Positions 9,460 through 18,626 of a stretch of DNA of 64,000 nt are shown here, one piece after another. The stretch's first letter is position 1, and each line of letters begins with the position of its first letter. The stretch is from contig CALUJQ010000007.1 in assembly GCA_944320995.1 (NCBI GenBank), positions 21,994 through 85,993 on the forward strand, read 5' to 3'. Position numbers and translations under genes: made by a program. The stretch comes from an uncultured Barnesiella sp. (GTDB lineage Bacteria; Bacteroidota; Bacteroidia; Bacteroidales; Barnesiellaceae). The notes beneath the pieces were generated by a model. The model saw only the letters and a program-made list of their open reading frames with translations. It made no database searches and had not been told where the DNA came from.

Positions 9460-11247
9460 ATGGAAACGATCGCAAAACAATATATAAAGTTATATTTTTT
9501 CGTTTTAGCCTTGTTGGGCGGATATGGCTGTACCGATGATTTTTTGGAACGGGCTCCGACTTCAAATCTCTCTGAGGAACAGACATTTTCCGACTTTACA
9601 TTGGCCCGTGAGTATCAATTGGCTTTGTATCAGACGTTGAGAGGCGGGCTTTGGGAGTTCAACCGGAATGAGTTTAACGAGGATTGGGGATATGATCAGA
9701 TTTCCAATATGGACGATCATGTGATGGGTTCTAAATCGGACAATAGTACCTTCGATTTGATTACTGGCGGTTGGCAAAAATGGGGCGAGAATCATGGTTG
9801 GGGCAATGCATTGGCTGTCGCGTGCAAATGGAAATATACGTATAACGCCATTCGAGCCATCAATATCTTTTTAGAAAACTATCAAAAAGTGCCATTGGCC
9901 GACGCACAAGAGCGGTTGGAAATGCAACACATGGTAGGTGAGGCCTATTTCTTGCGGGCTCATCATTATTTGGAACTCGTTCAGCGATGGGGGCGAGTGC
10001 CTTTGGTGACGAAAGTATTTTCGCCCGATGACGATACTCGCATTCCGCGAAGTGATTTTAATGATTGCATAGATTTGATTGTCTCGGATTGTGACAAAGC
10101 GGCATCGATGCTCGATACGACAGTCGATGCCGAGTGGTTGGGACGTGCGACGAAAGGTGCGGCATTGGGGGTGAAAGCCCGGGCTTTGTTGTGGGCCGCC
10201 AGTCCCTATTGGGCGCAGCATGGCTCCCAATACACATGGGAACAAGCTGCCGATGCCGCTTATGACGTAATCAATTTGAACGTATATTCTCTTTATCAAG
10301 GCAACTATCGGGATATATTTCTTGAACCCTTCAACTCGGAGGTGATTTATTGCAAGAATACAGCACCCAAAATGATGTGGGATTTGTATTTGCGTGCGCC
10401 TTCGGCGGCTGGAGGCGACACCTACGGAAACTGGCAGGCCACACAGGAGTTTGTCGACTGTTTCGAAATTAAGAATCCCGATACCGATGAATATGAACCG
10501 TTTGATCGGAATAACGCCGATCACATGGCCAATATGTATAATCGAGACCGCAGGGACCCACGTTTCTCGGCTATCGTGTTGTACAACGGAAGTACATGGC
10601 AAGGTGTGACATGCGACTATTATAAAGGCGGACGATGGGGCTATCAGGAAAATGCGACAGGGCTTTTGAAAGGAGCGTATTATACCGGTTATAATTTGGT
10701 GAAATATTGGGACGAACAGGTTTTGCTCACGACAATGAATGGAGTTCCCCGGCAAGGTAATCCTCATATCAACTGGATATATCTGCGTTATGCCGATATT
10801 CTTCTTATGTATGCCGAGGCTCAGAACCATGTAGGTGGTCCCAATAGTTCGGCCGGCGATCCGTCGAAGACAGCGTTGTGGGCCATAAACGAGGTGCGTA
10901 AAAGAGCCGGGATTAGCGATCTGCCCGGAGGAATATCTCCCGAAGAGTTTGATAAACGTCTCAGAAACGAACGCTCTGTCGAATTGGTCGTGGAGGACCA
11001 GCGTTTCTTCGATGTGCGCCGTTGGGATATCGGAGAAGTATTGGCCAGAGACCTGCATGGAGTTATGGCGACGAAGAACGACGACGGCAGTTTTACGTAT
11101 GACTTCACATGGCCTGCAGGACCAGAGCGTAAGAAATATGACAATCACGATCAGTATATTCTCTATCCGATTCATCTGGAAGAGCTCAAACGCAATCCGA
11201 CCTTGGATCAGAATCCCGGCTGGATGGATATTTATAGAGAAAATTAA
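9460..11247 (+). CDS. SusD/RagB-family nutrient-binding outer membrane lipoprotein
   Basis: 595 aa. The lipoprotein signal ends in GGYGCTDDFL, followed by ERAPTSNLSEEQTFSD. Helical TPR-like segments and the SusD signatures YFLRAHHYLELVQRWG, GVKARALLWAASPYW and RDPRFSAIVLYNGSTW are present. The C-terminal domain has YADILLMYAEAQN and FDKRLRNERSVELVVEDQRF. It caps the SusC barrel and captures the oligosaccharide. It is intact and lies 12 bp after the damaged susC1, which makes it the expected partner of that receptor. Confidence 0.95.
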   Translation: METIAKQYIKLYFFVLALLGGYGCTDDFLERAPTSNLSEEQTFSDFTLAREYQLALYQTLRGGLWEFNRNEFNEDWGYDQISNMDDHVMGSKSDNSTFDLITGGWQKWGENHGWGNALAVACKWKYTYNAIRAINIFLENYQKVPLADAQERLEMQHMVGEAYFLRAHHYLELVQRWGRVPLVTKVFSPDDDTRIPRSDFNDCIDLIVSDCDKAASMLDTTVDAEWLGRATKGAALGVKARALLWAASPYWAQHGSQYTWEQAADAAYDVINLNVYSLYQGNYRDIFLEPFNSEVIYCKNTAPKMMWDLYLRAPSAAGGDTYGNWQATQEFVDCFEIKNPDTDEYEPFDRNNADHMANMYNRDRRDPRFSAIVLYNGSTWQGVTCDYYKGGRWGYQENATGLLKGAYYTGYNLVKYWDEQVLLTTMNGVPRQGNPHINWIYLRYADILLMYAEAQNHVGGPNSSAGDPSKTALWAINEVRKRAGISDLPGGISPEEFDKRLRNERSVELVVEDQRFFDVRRWDIGEVLARDLHGVMATKNDDGSFTYDFTWPAGPERKKYDNHDQYILYPIHLEELKRNPTLDQNPGWMDIYREN

Positions 11248-11273
11248 TAAGGCTTAACTCAATACCATTGAAT

Positions 11274-14120
11274 ATGATTCGCAATAAGACGCACATACAT
11301 AACATAATCTATGCGATTATTTTATTTAGTACTATTCCCGGCACAAGCATGTTGTATGCACAGGATAGCGGAAATAGCGATTTATTTTCTCGTTTAGATT
11401 CAATATGCACAATCGGGTATAATATCGAAAGTGAAAATTCGAGTGTCTCGTCGGTGAAAGGCGAACAGTTGGAATCGCACCCTACCGATAATTTGACCAA
11501 TGCGATAGGAGGGTTTGTTACCGGATATTATGCCCAGCAAATGGGCGGAGAACCGGGTTATGACGGGAGCAATTTTTTGATACGCGGATTTCGCACATTA
11601 AGTACCTCGAATTCGCAACCGTTGGTACTGGTCGATAATTTCCCGGCCGATTTTTCAATCCTTAATCCCGAGGAGATAGAGACTATACAAATATTGAAAG
11701 ATGCCGCAGCCACGGCCATATATGGGCAACGCGGCGCAAATGGAGTTATTTTGGTTACAACGAAACGTGGCCGTACCGGGAAACTGAATATCAAGGTAAA
11801 CGGGAACTTCGGGTTGCAACAACTGCAAGGACTTCCCACCTTTTTAGATTCCTATGAGTATGGAAAATTGTTTAACGAGGCCAAATTTAATGAGGGAGCC
11901 ACAACCCCATTTTATTCGGCCGAAGTGTTGGACGCCTATCGCAACCAGACCGGAGCAAATGTCTACCTATATCCGAATGTCGACTATATCGGCCAGTTCT
12001 TGAAGACCGTGACTCCCATACAGCGTTATACACTATCTCTGCAAGGGGGCAATGATGTCACTCAATATTATGCCTATTTGGGCCTTATTTCGCAAGACGG
12101 TTTTTACAAATACTCGGTAAACGACCCGAAGTATTCAACGAATGCCAGCTCTTTCCGGGTGAATATGAGGACCAATATCGATGTGAAGATAACCAAGACA
12201 CTGGATTTGAAATTCAACGTGGCCGGGCAAATAACGAGGAATAAGTCGCCCTATGTGGGAACGAGTTCGATATGGAGTACCATTATGCACGAACTTCCCA
12301 ACTCCTATCCGATCTTTACGCCGAGTGGAAATTTGGGCGGAACGAGTACCAAACAGAATAATCTGGTCGGGCAGATGTCGCGCTCGGGTTATAGAGAAAT
12401 AAACAACAGAAATGTTCAGGCGATGGCCGAAGCCACACAAAAACTCGATTTTATCACCAAAGGACTTTCTGTCACGCTCTCGGCGGCTTATAACGGATAT
12501 AACACTTATGGCTATCAAAAACAGCAGGGATATGCGGTATATTCGGTGGAATATGACGGCATAGATTATATAGAGACCCAATATGGGCTCGATACTCCGC
12601 TGGGTGAAGGGAGCGATATGAGTAACGACATGAATTATATCGTGTCGGGTTGGGGCTCGTTGAACTATAACCGGAGTTTTGGGAAACATGCGGTACAGGC
12701 CGTGGGTATGGTATATTTCGATCGGCAATTCATACCGCGGTATTCACCGTACTCTAATGTGAATTATGTGTTATCGGCTCATTATGGTTATGACAACCGA
12801 TATTTCATTGGCGGTAATATATCCCGTTCAGGGAACGATAATTACGAGCCGGGTAAACAATTCGGTACATTCTATTCTGTTTCGGGGGCTTGGGACATAG
12901 CTCGGGAATCTTTCTTGAAAGAGAATAAAATTGTATCGGGATTAAAGATACGAGCCTCTTATGGATTGGTAGGGAACAATATGCAGAATTCCGAAAACAG
13001 GCGCTATTTATATCAAACCCAATACGGTAGAGGAAATGGATATACGTTTGGAAACAATATGACGAATGCCGAAGGAACGATTGAAATCCAATCGGGAAAT
13101 GCTTTGTTTACATGGGAAAAGGCTCGCCAAACCAATGTGGGACTCGATGTGACGACCCGAGCTGGGATATATTTGAATCTGGATTACTACTGGGACCATA
13201 GATACGATATTCTCACCTCACCGTTTAGTGAAATCCCCGATATTTATGGCGGGAATCTCTCGCTTGTCAATGTGGGAATTGTCGATAACCAAGGCGGAGA
13301 GTTTGTTTTGGGAATCGATAAGAAAATAGGAGAATTGAACTTGAATGCCGAAATACAAGCCTCTTACAGTAAAAATATTGTTGTAGAAAACGGCGAGGTG
13401 TTTGGCTTGGACGAGAATCAAAAGGGGATAGGCAAGCCGTCGTATGGGACATGGGGCTTGAAATGTATCGGATTCTTCCGTGATGAAGAAGATATAGCCA
13501 ACAGTAAACCGCAAAATTTTGGTGCATATGCTCCGGGCGATGCCAAGTATGAGGATATAAACGGCGATGGTATTGTCGACAGCAACGACGCCACTCGATT
13601 GGGAGGAGAAGGCATTCCCTCGATTTTTACGGCATTCAACCTCAGTCTCGGGTATAAAGGTTTCGATTTCAAAATGCAGATCGTTGGGTTGTTTGACCGA
13701 ATGGTTTGGTTGCCCAATGAATTTGGAAATGCAATATTCGATGGCGGGAAGTTGGGTTCGGAGGCTTATAAACGTTGGGCCTATTATACCGATACCGAAG
13801 GGAACTTGATTGATACTCGCGATATTGCAGAGTATCCCCGGTTACTTACGGAGAAATCGATAAACAATACGCAGAATTCGACCCTGAATGTCCGGGATGC
13901 CAATTTTATAAGAATTAAAACTTTAGAGCTGGGATACACCTTCCGTCAAGCTCAACTCAAAAAAGTAGGGTTGCAGAACATCAGAGTTTATGCCAGTGCT
14001 TATAATCCATTTCTTTTGTACGACCAACTCGGTATCGGCGATCCCGAGTATCCGGGAGCTTGTATTGGAAGTTATGGGAAGACGCGGATATTCACCGTAG
14101 GATTGAATTTAAACTTTTAA
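11274..14120 (+). CDS. SusC/RagA-family TonB-dependent receptor lacking the N-terminal regulatory-like domain
   Basis: 948 aa. Signal peptide then only about 30 residues before the plug (SENSSVSSVKGEQLESHPTD, PLVLVDNFPADFS, ILKDAAATAIYGQRGANGVI). The usual STN and carboxypeptidase-regulatory-like domains seen in susC1 are missing. The barrel follows and ends correctly at TVGLNLNF, so it is otherwise complete. An ATG start at 11274 is chosen; a TTG two codons upstream is in frame. It is followed 24 bp later by its SusD partner, which the prophage interrupts. Without an STN domain it should import glycan but not signal. Confidence 0.92.
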   Translation: MIRNKTHIHNIIYAIILFSTIPGTSMLYAQDSGNSDLFSRLDSICTIGYNIESENSSVSSVKGEQLESHPTDNLTNAIGGFVTGYYAQQMGGEPGYDGSNFLIRGFRTLSTSNSQPLVLVDNFPADFSILNPEEIETIQILKDAAATAIYGQRGANGVILVTTKRGRTGKLNIKVNGNFGLQQLQGLPTFLDSYEYGKLFNEAKFNEGATTPFYSAEVLDAYRNQTGANVYLYPNVDYIGQFLKTVTPIQRYTLSLQGGNDVTQYYAYLGLISQDGFYKYSVNDPKYSTNASSFRVNMRTNIDVKITKTLDLKFNVAGQITRNKSPYVGTSSIWSTIMHELPNSYPIFTPSGNLGGTSTKQNNLVGQMSRSGYREINNRNVQAMAEATQKLDFITKGLSVTLSAAYNGYNTYGYQKQQGYAVYSVEYDGIDYIETQYGLDTPLGEGSDMSNDMNYIVSGWGSLNYNRSFGKHAVQAVGMVYFDRQFIPRYSPYSNVNYVLSAHYGYDNRYFIGGNISRSGNDNYEPGKQFGTFYSVSGAWDIARESFLKENKIVSGLKIRASYGLVGNNMQNSENRRYLYQTQYGRGNGYTFGNNMTNAEGTIEIQSGNALFTWEKARQTNVGLDVTTRAGIYLNLDYYWDHRYDILTSPFSEIPDIYGGNLSLVNVGIVDNQGGEFVLGIDKKIGELNLNAEIQASYSKNIVVENGEVFGLDENQKGIGKPSYGTWGLKCIGFFRDEEDIANSKPQNFGAYAPGDAKYEDINGDGIVDSNDATRLGGEGIPSIFTAFNLSLGYKGFDFKMQIVGLFDRMVWLPNEFGNAIFDGGKLGSEAYKRWAYYTDTEGNLIDTRDIAEYPRLLTEKSINNTQNSTLNVRDANFIRIKTLELGYTFRQAQLKKVGLQNIRVYASAYNPFLLYDQLGIGDPEYPGACIGSYGKTRIFTVGLNLNF

Positions 14121-14144
14121 GAACCATAAAGACTTGATTGATAT

Positions 14145-15243
14145 ATGAAACGATATATTTTTAATATAGTTATCTTCTTGTTCGGAGTCTCTTTTTGCTC
14201 TTGCGAGTCGATGTTGGAAAAAGAATTTGACGATACTTTGACGATTGATCAAGTAAAACAAGATATAGATTTGATGAGTGGGCTTTTATGGGCGGCATAC
14301 AGTGATTTGCCCCGAAACGATGCCTCTTTTAATTGCATTGGAGGAGATGCAATGCTCGATTGTGCTACCGACGATGGCATGGAATCGTCTATTTCGTCGG
14401 AGATTCATAAAATGACGAAAGGGGCATGGGGCCCGACACAAGTGATAGACGACCAATGGAGCCGGCTGTATTCGGGGATCAGGAAATGTCAACTTTTTTT
14501 AAGTTGTATCGATGAGAGCCCGGTTATATCGAATAATGAAATATTGGACCCGATAACCGGGAAACCGACCGAGAATTCGAACATGAGAGAGCGCATGAAG
14601 TCCGAGGCATTATTCCTTCAAGCCTTCATGTATGCCGAGTTGATCAAACGGTATAGAGATGTCCCTTTTGTCAACTCTGTATTAGATCCCGATCCCGAGG
14701 TGCTCGATATGCCACGAACTTCGTATCATGTTATTGTGGATAGCATAGTAAGTTGGTGTGACGAGGCAGCGTTGCATTTACCGAATACTTATTCCTCTTC
14801 TACAAAAGGACATGCGACTCGAGGCGCGGCTTTAATGCTTAAATCAAGGGTGCTGTTATATGCGGCCAGCCCGTTGAACAATCCTACGAATGATCGCGAA
14901 AAATGGAAGTCGGCTGCCGATGCGGCCATGGACGTAATAACATTCAGTGAGACCAATCGAGATGTCTATAAATTGAATGCGACATTTGCCAATGTGTTTT
15001 CCTCCGTCTATGACCCGGAGATTATTTTTGCTTGTCAGTATCAAAACAGGAACGATGTGGAGTTCATGAATGTCCCTAATGGTTTTTCGAAAGGGAATGG
15101 ACACACAAATCCCACCCAAGATCTGGTAGATGCATTTGAAGTAAAAGTGGGAGATAAATATGTGCCATACGATCCGGAAACTATGAATGATGACCAAATG
15201 TATCAAAATCGAGACCCTCGATTGGCTGCTACGGTACTTTATA
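14145..15243 (+). pseudogene. SusD-family lipoprotein, 5' part (split by prophage)
   Basis: Lipoprotein signal ending FCSCESMLEKEFDD, then SusD signatures (ALFLQAFMYAELIKRY, ALMLKSRVLLYAASPLNNP, QNRDPRLAATVLY). The frame runs on into phage DNA and would end at 15311 with foreign residues after LAATVLY. The missing C-terminal part is at 53401-53991. Joining 14145-15243 to 53405-53991 gives 1686 nt, an exact 562-codon frame, and re-creates LYNGASFKG, the usual SusD sequence at this point. The gene is therefore a SusD disrupted by phage transposition, restorable only by precise excision. Confidence 0.95.
15240..15243. repeat. Target-site duplication, left copy (TATA)
   Basis: TATA here is repeated at 53401-53404. 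Removing one copy with the prophage restores the SusD frame. Mu normally makes a 5-bp duplication. A 5-bp copy here would need one mismatch (TATAT versus TATAA, or TTATA versus ATATA), so the exact edge is uncertain by a base. Confidence 0.7.
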
Positions 15244-15253
15244 TATGGGGCGT

Positions 15254-15363
15254 AATTCGAAGCGGTTTTTTTGGAGGTTTGAGAAAACGGGCGAAAAGCG
15301 TTTGTTTATAAGGGGTTACGGGGTTGAGTAAAAAGGGGCTTGGAAATTCGAAGCGGTTTTTTC
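15254..15363. repeat. Left-end repeats of the prophage (probable transposase sites)
   Basis: Two near-identical copies of ATTCGAAGCGGTTTTTT lie 91 bp apart, with CGAAGCG cores at 15258-15264 and 15349-15355. A looser GCGAAAAGCG lies between them. The same core occurs in opposite orientation (CGCTTCG) twice at the right end. This is the arrangement expected for the multiple transposase-binding sites at Mu ends. Confidence 0.7.
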
Positions 15364-15612
15364 TTTGCATGGGCTTTACATGACTTTTACAAAATCGAGA
15401 GGAAAAGGGCTTTTTGGGAGGCCATATCTTTACATTGGGTTGTAAATAGTGTTCAAATGGGGGGTATAGGGCGTTTTTATGGCTTGTGTCCGCTCCATCA
15501 GCGTCGTGGGGCGCACTGGTCGAGGGAAGGTGGTTTGACGGTTTCGCAGCCGTTTTTTTGTGGCATAACTCAAATTATATTCTCTATTTTATTCCAAATA
15601 ATAGTTATTTAG

Positions 15613-15620
15613 TATATTTG
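15613..15620 (+). promoter_or_regulatory. Probable Bacteroidetes promoter (-7 element)
   Basis: TATATTTG fits the TAnnTTTG -7 consensus and lies 20 bp before the ATG at 15640. The -33 element is weak (TATT/TTTA at the expected distance). Confidence 0.55.
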
Positions 15621-15639
15621 CAGGTGTAAAAATTGCGAT

Positions 15640-15873
15640 ATGGCAAAGGTAATACATGTGCATCTGTTGCATAATATAGACGGATCGAGACAGAAGGACT
15701 GGTATTTCAGCAGCATATCGGCGGTATATACGGTTTTAACGGCCGAACAGGTGGGCGCGACCAAGAATTACCTGCTTCATGCCGGGCTGTCCGGGAATGG
15801 CACCGTGTGCACGAAAAGGGCTATCATCAAGCAATCTACGCTTATTTCGGGCGGCAGGAAAGCCGGTACTTGA
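15640..15873 (+). CDS. Small phage protein of unknown function
   Basis: 77 aa, beginning MAKVIHVHLLHN. No family recognised. The C-terminal half is basic (CTKRAIIKQST, GGRKAG). It has its own promoter-like TATATTTG upstream and a clear terminator 50 bp downstream, so it forms a single-gene unit at the extreme left end of the phage. This position, outside the repressor-controlled early operon, suggests it could be expressed in the lysogen. Confidence 0.6.
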   Translation: MAKVIHVHLLHNIDGSRQKDWYFSSISAVYTVLTAEQVGATKNYLLHAGLSGNGTVCTKRAIIKQSTLISGGRKAGT

Positions 15874-15921
15874 ATGATAAAGTAACGTCGTTAGAGAGAC
15901 GTTATTCCATAAATGCTGATC

Positions 15922-15947
15922 GAGAGGGCTGAACGCCCTCTTTTTTT
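15922..15947 (+). terminator. Rho-independent terminator
   Basis: AGAGGGC paired with GCCCTCT, 5-nt loop, followed by a run of T. It ends the short transcription unit of the 77-aa gene. Confidence 0.85.
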
Positions 15948-15960
15948 GTGCCTTTTTGAC

Positions 15961-16030
15961 TTAGGGATAGTATAAGAGATAGTATTTAGGGATAGTAATT
16001 TTGTGTATTTAGGGATAGGTTTAGGGATAG
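15961..16030. repeat. Four direct repeats of TTAGGGATAG (iterons)
   Basis: Exact copies at 15961-15970, 15986-15995, 16009-16018 and 16021-16030, plus a degenerate AGAGATAG at 15975-15982. They lie about 720-790 bp inside the left end, between the end sites and the repressor. This is comparable to the Mu internal activation sequence/operator region bound by MuA and repressor. Protein binding is inferred. Confidence 0.7.
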
Positions 16031-16271
16031 AAAACAACTATTATTAACACCCGCCAGAGCATAGAAAAATGTTCTAAAATGCAAATAAGTCCCGTTTTTC
16101 CCCATTTTCGAGGGGGAAAAGTGACATTTATTTTCAGTTATAAAGTTGTTGTAATATATTGATTTCTAATATATTATATAAATATCCGGTTGTATTCCAT
16201 TGAAAAAAGTGTGCGCGCGGCTTACATGTGATACTATGGTAGTGTGTGATAGCAACACGAGGTATGGGAAA
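16031..16271. other. AT-rich non-coding stretch
   Basis: No gene found. It holds one hairpin-forming sequence near 16094-16122 (TTTTCCCC facing GGGGAAAA) without a T-run, and a stretch of alternating A/T near 16155-16185. It could be part of the left-end control region or downstream of the minus-strand cargo gene. Confidence 0.4.
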
Positions 16272-16799
16272 TTAAAGGTCAAATACTTGCGGATCGCCTA
16301 AGTATGCAACCAATTCAGGTTTATTATCTTTTATACAAGACAATGACAGTGCTTTGGGATTCTCTGTATACTCCTCAAATAGATTTAAATATTGAGTTTG
16401 GTCTCCCAATATACATAAGTCTCCGGTAAACATATCTTCTCTTGCGTATTTTACGATTTTAGAGAATAACTCTGTTTGGCTATACTTTAAGACTTTCGGG
16501 TGAAATTCCTTAATTAAGGCAATGTTTTGCTTTATTTTATAGAAAGACCTTTCATTTATTGATTCGACGTAACAGACTATAACCATTCTTATGGCATGTG
16601 CTACTTCGTTAATTTCTTCTTCTTGGAGTAATTGGCAAATTTCATCACCGTGAAAAGATGTTGTATCGTCAGATGATCCAAAGCTATCTTCTGTCGTCTG
16701 TTGTATTGTCAATATTTCTTCCGCTGTTGCCTTGCGAGAATTCTTTTCTTCAAAGAGACGAATTAAAATCTTAATAATAAAATCTCTTATAAACTCCAT
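16272..16799 (-). CDS. Uncharacterised protein downstream of the repressor (possible lysogenic-conversion gene)
   Basis: 175 aa, acidic and largely helical, beginning MEFIRDFIIKILIRLFEEKN. No family recognised. It starts 8 bp after the repressor stop on the same strand, so both are probably expressed together in the lysogen. Its A+T content is higher than that of the structural genes, a feature of moron/cargo genes. A role in superinfection exclusion or defence is possible but not shown by any motif. Confidence 0.65.
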   Translation of the reverse strand: MEFIRDFIIKILIRLFEEKNSRKATAEEILTIQQTTEDSFGSSDDTTSFHGDEICQLLQEEEINEVAHAIRMVIVCYVESINERSFYKIKQNIALIKEFHPKVLKYSQTELFSKIVKYAREDMFTGDLCILGDQTQYLNLFEEYTENPKALSLSCIKDNKPELVAYLGDPQVFDL

Positions 16800-16807
16800 A
16801 CAAATTA

Positions 16808-17596
16808 TTATTCAAGTCCTACGGATCCAACGACAAGGGCAATGCCTGTTATCTCGTCGAACGGCACATCGAAAGCCGGGTATTCCTTGTTGTCGGACAC
16901 CATTGTAATATACCCGTCTTTCGCACTCGGCATAAGCCGCTTTACAATAATGCCTTGTTCCCGTGTAGCGATGACGTGACACTTGTTCCACTGCAAGAAT
17001 TTGCGGTTGGTAAGAATCGTGCAGGCTATCACGTCGCCGGGAATGAAATGCGGGTACATGGAGAGGCCGGACACCTCGATCATGAAATCCACCTTGCAGT
17101 AGCGAAATTTGGGAATAACATAATATTCCTTCACATCTTTCTCCTCAATCGAGAAATTGCCATTCCCAAAGCCGGCAGCAGCCTTTTCGGTAACCAAGGG
17201 AATAGGTTTTATGTCTGTGTTTTCCCATATTGCTGCCAGAGGTTTGGCTTTTAGCTGGCCAATACTTTTTGTTTGTGACGCCTCTTGCTCTTTTTGTAGC
17301 CGTTCAATATAAGAATATGGAATAGCTATACTTGGTTTGGATCTACCTTTTAATTCTCCCGGTACAAGCATTGTCCCTTGTCCCATCAGTATCCAAAAAG
17401 GAGAAAAACTGTACTTGTCACATAAGGCGGCTATTGTATCAGTTCCGGCTCTCATTCGATTATTCAGGATTTCTGAAAATTTAGAGGGTTTCAATCCAAG
17501 GCTCTCTGCTATTCCTGCTTTTGTTAGACCTTTATCTCGAAATAAGGTAGAAACGGCCTGTATAAAACGTTTGTTTATTGAGTCTTTGTCCATCAT
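16808..17596 (-). CDS. CI-like phage repressor: HTH plus S24 (LexA-like) peptidase domain
   Basis: 262 aa. N-terminal XRE-type helix-turn-helix at about residues 22-48 (DKGLTKAGIAESLGLKPSKF). The C-terminal S24 domain has Ser179 in VSGLSMYPHFIPGD and Lys219 in IIVKRL, and a candidate Ala-Gly self-cleavage site at 141-142 (AAAGFGNG). This layout predicts a lysogeny repressor that can self-cleave during the SOS response. Mu itself does not use S24 cleavage, so induction here may resemble lambda. It is transcribed away from the early operon, with two operator-like repeats between them. Confidence 0.92.
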   Translation of the reverse strand: MMDKDSINKRFIQAVSTLFRDKGLTKAGIAESLGLKPSKFSEILNNRMRAGTDTIAALCDKYSFSPFWILMGQGTMLVPGELKGRSKPSIAIPYSYIERLQKEQEASQTKSIGQLKAKPLAAIWENTDIKPIPLVTEKAAAGFGNGNFSIEEKDVKEYYVIPKFRYCKVDFMIEVSGLSMYPHFIPGDVIACTILTNRKFLQWNKCHVIATREQGIIVKRLMPSAKDGYITMVSDNKEYPAFDVPFDEITGIALVVGSVGLE

Positions 17597-17603
17597 TCAT
17601 TTA

Positions 17604-17655
17604 TTTAATTCAAAAAATCTGTATTTTTCTTTTGTTTAATTCAGAAATTCTGTAT
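17604..17655. promoter_or_regulatory. Two operator-like repeats between repressor and early operon
   Basis: TTTAATTCARAAAWTCTGTAT occurs at 17604-17624 and 17635-17655, exactly 31 bp apart. The right copy contains a perfect inverted repeat, CAGAA-A-TTCTG (17642-17652); the left copy is imperfect (17611-17621). The right copy lies inside the spacer of the early promoter, so a bound repressor would block it. The copies probably represent the two operators. Confidence 0.75.
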
Positions 17656-17660
17656 ATTTG
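17631..17660 (+). promoter_or_regulatory. Early-operon promoter
   Basis: TTTG (17631-17634), 18-bp spacer, TATATTTG (17653-17660), a near-perfect match to the Bacteroidetes housekeeping promoter. It directs transcription rightwards into the early genes and overlaps the proposed operator. Confidence 0.85.
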
Positions 17661-17737
17661 CAGAGTGTTTAACTAGTAAACAGCGGCCAAATATACGAAA
17701 ATGGCTGGAAATTAACGAGAATATAGAATTAAAGAAT

Positions 17738-18157
17738 ATGAAAGACGAAACAATGAAAGACTTGGAGAAGGAAGATTTGGCGATGATAGCCAAGCGCGTG
17801 AAACATCAGATCGACAGACTTGCGAAAGAGGCGGTCAACTATTCGCAGCGTATGAACGAGGATTATGAATACTTTTTCCGCTGGTATTCAGAGAGTATGT
17901 ATAAGGTGATGCTTCAATTGTCAGAATACCAGAAGTTCCGTGCAGTTGTCCTCACAGGCTCGCTCGACGAAGTACGACAATATCTTGAAAACAAGGTCAA
18001 GAATATCACATACGACCTGCTGAATGGAAGCCCAAGACTGAGCAGCACAAGCGCGACCACGAGCCTTGCCCACACATTCGAGGTGGAAGTCAAACAGGAA
18101 ATCCGTGAGAACTTCCTGCATTACCTGAACTCCATGGAAACAACGGTAAAACAATAA
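17738..18157 (+). CDS. Early phage protein, unknown
   Basis: 139 aa, charged and helical (DLEKEDLAMIAKRVKHQID). First gene of the rightward early operon, 78 bp after the promoter. No family recognised. In Mu this position is held by ner, a small DNA-binding regulator, but no helix-turn-helix is evident here. Confidence 0.7.
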   Translation: MKDETMKDLEKEDLAMIAKRVKHQIDRLAKEAVNYSQRMNEDYEYFFRWYSESMYKVMLQLSEYQKFRAVVLTGSLDEVRQYLENKVKNITYDLLNGSPRLSSTSATTSLAHTFEVEVKQEIRENFLHYLNSMETTVKQ

Positions 18158-18162
18158 CAGCC

Positions 18163-18606
18163 ATGACACAGAAAGAATTTGAAGAGATTACGCAGAGAGT
18201 GGTGAAACCGGAGGATTACAAAGTCATAGAAAGCCTCTATATGGCGGCCGGGGATATGGATAAAATTATGTTCTGCAAGGAGTTCAAAGCGATGTGCGCT
18301 TATGTCTATGAAAACGGCGAGATAGAATTGCGGGAGTGCCTCCGTGAAATCGGCAAGCGACTGGTCTATCTGGAAGATGTAATACGAACCTTGAAAAGGG
18401 CGATGAAATTCCGCAACGAGGAGATGGCCGGGTTTCTTCTCGGCAAAGCCCATGCGTATGACGATACGGACTTCCGCAATGAGGCGGTCAGATTCATCGG
18501 GGAGTCGGCAGTGGTAAAGAAGACCATCGAAATGGGGCTGCCCCTTTGGGAAGAGGACAAGAAGCACATCAGATCAATGCTGGAGGAACAATGTGAAAAA
18601 AATTGA
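18163..18606 (+). CDS. Early phage protein, unknown
   Basis: 147 aa, begins MTQKEFEEITQRVVKPEDYK. Helical and charged, five bases after the previous gene, so co-transcribed. The KPEDYKVIESLYMAAGDMDK segment resembles helical phage accessory proteins, but I cannot name a family. Confidence 0.7.
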   Translation: MTQKEFEEITQRVVKPEDYKVIESLYMAAGDMDKIMFCKEFKAMCAYVYENGEIELRECLREIGKRLVYLEDVIRTLKRAMKFRNEEMAGFLLGKAHAYDDTDFRNEAVRFIGESAVVKKTIEMGLPLWEEDKKHIRSMLEEQCEKN

Positions 18607-18626
18607 AAGATAAACCGAGCGTGACA

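Noticed and set aside
15961..16030. CRISPR array
   Set aside because: The repeats are only 10 bp with spacers of 2-15 bp, and no cas genes are present.
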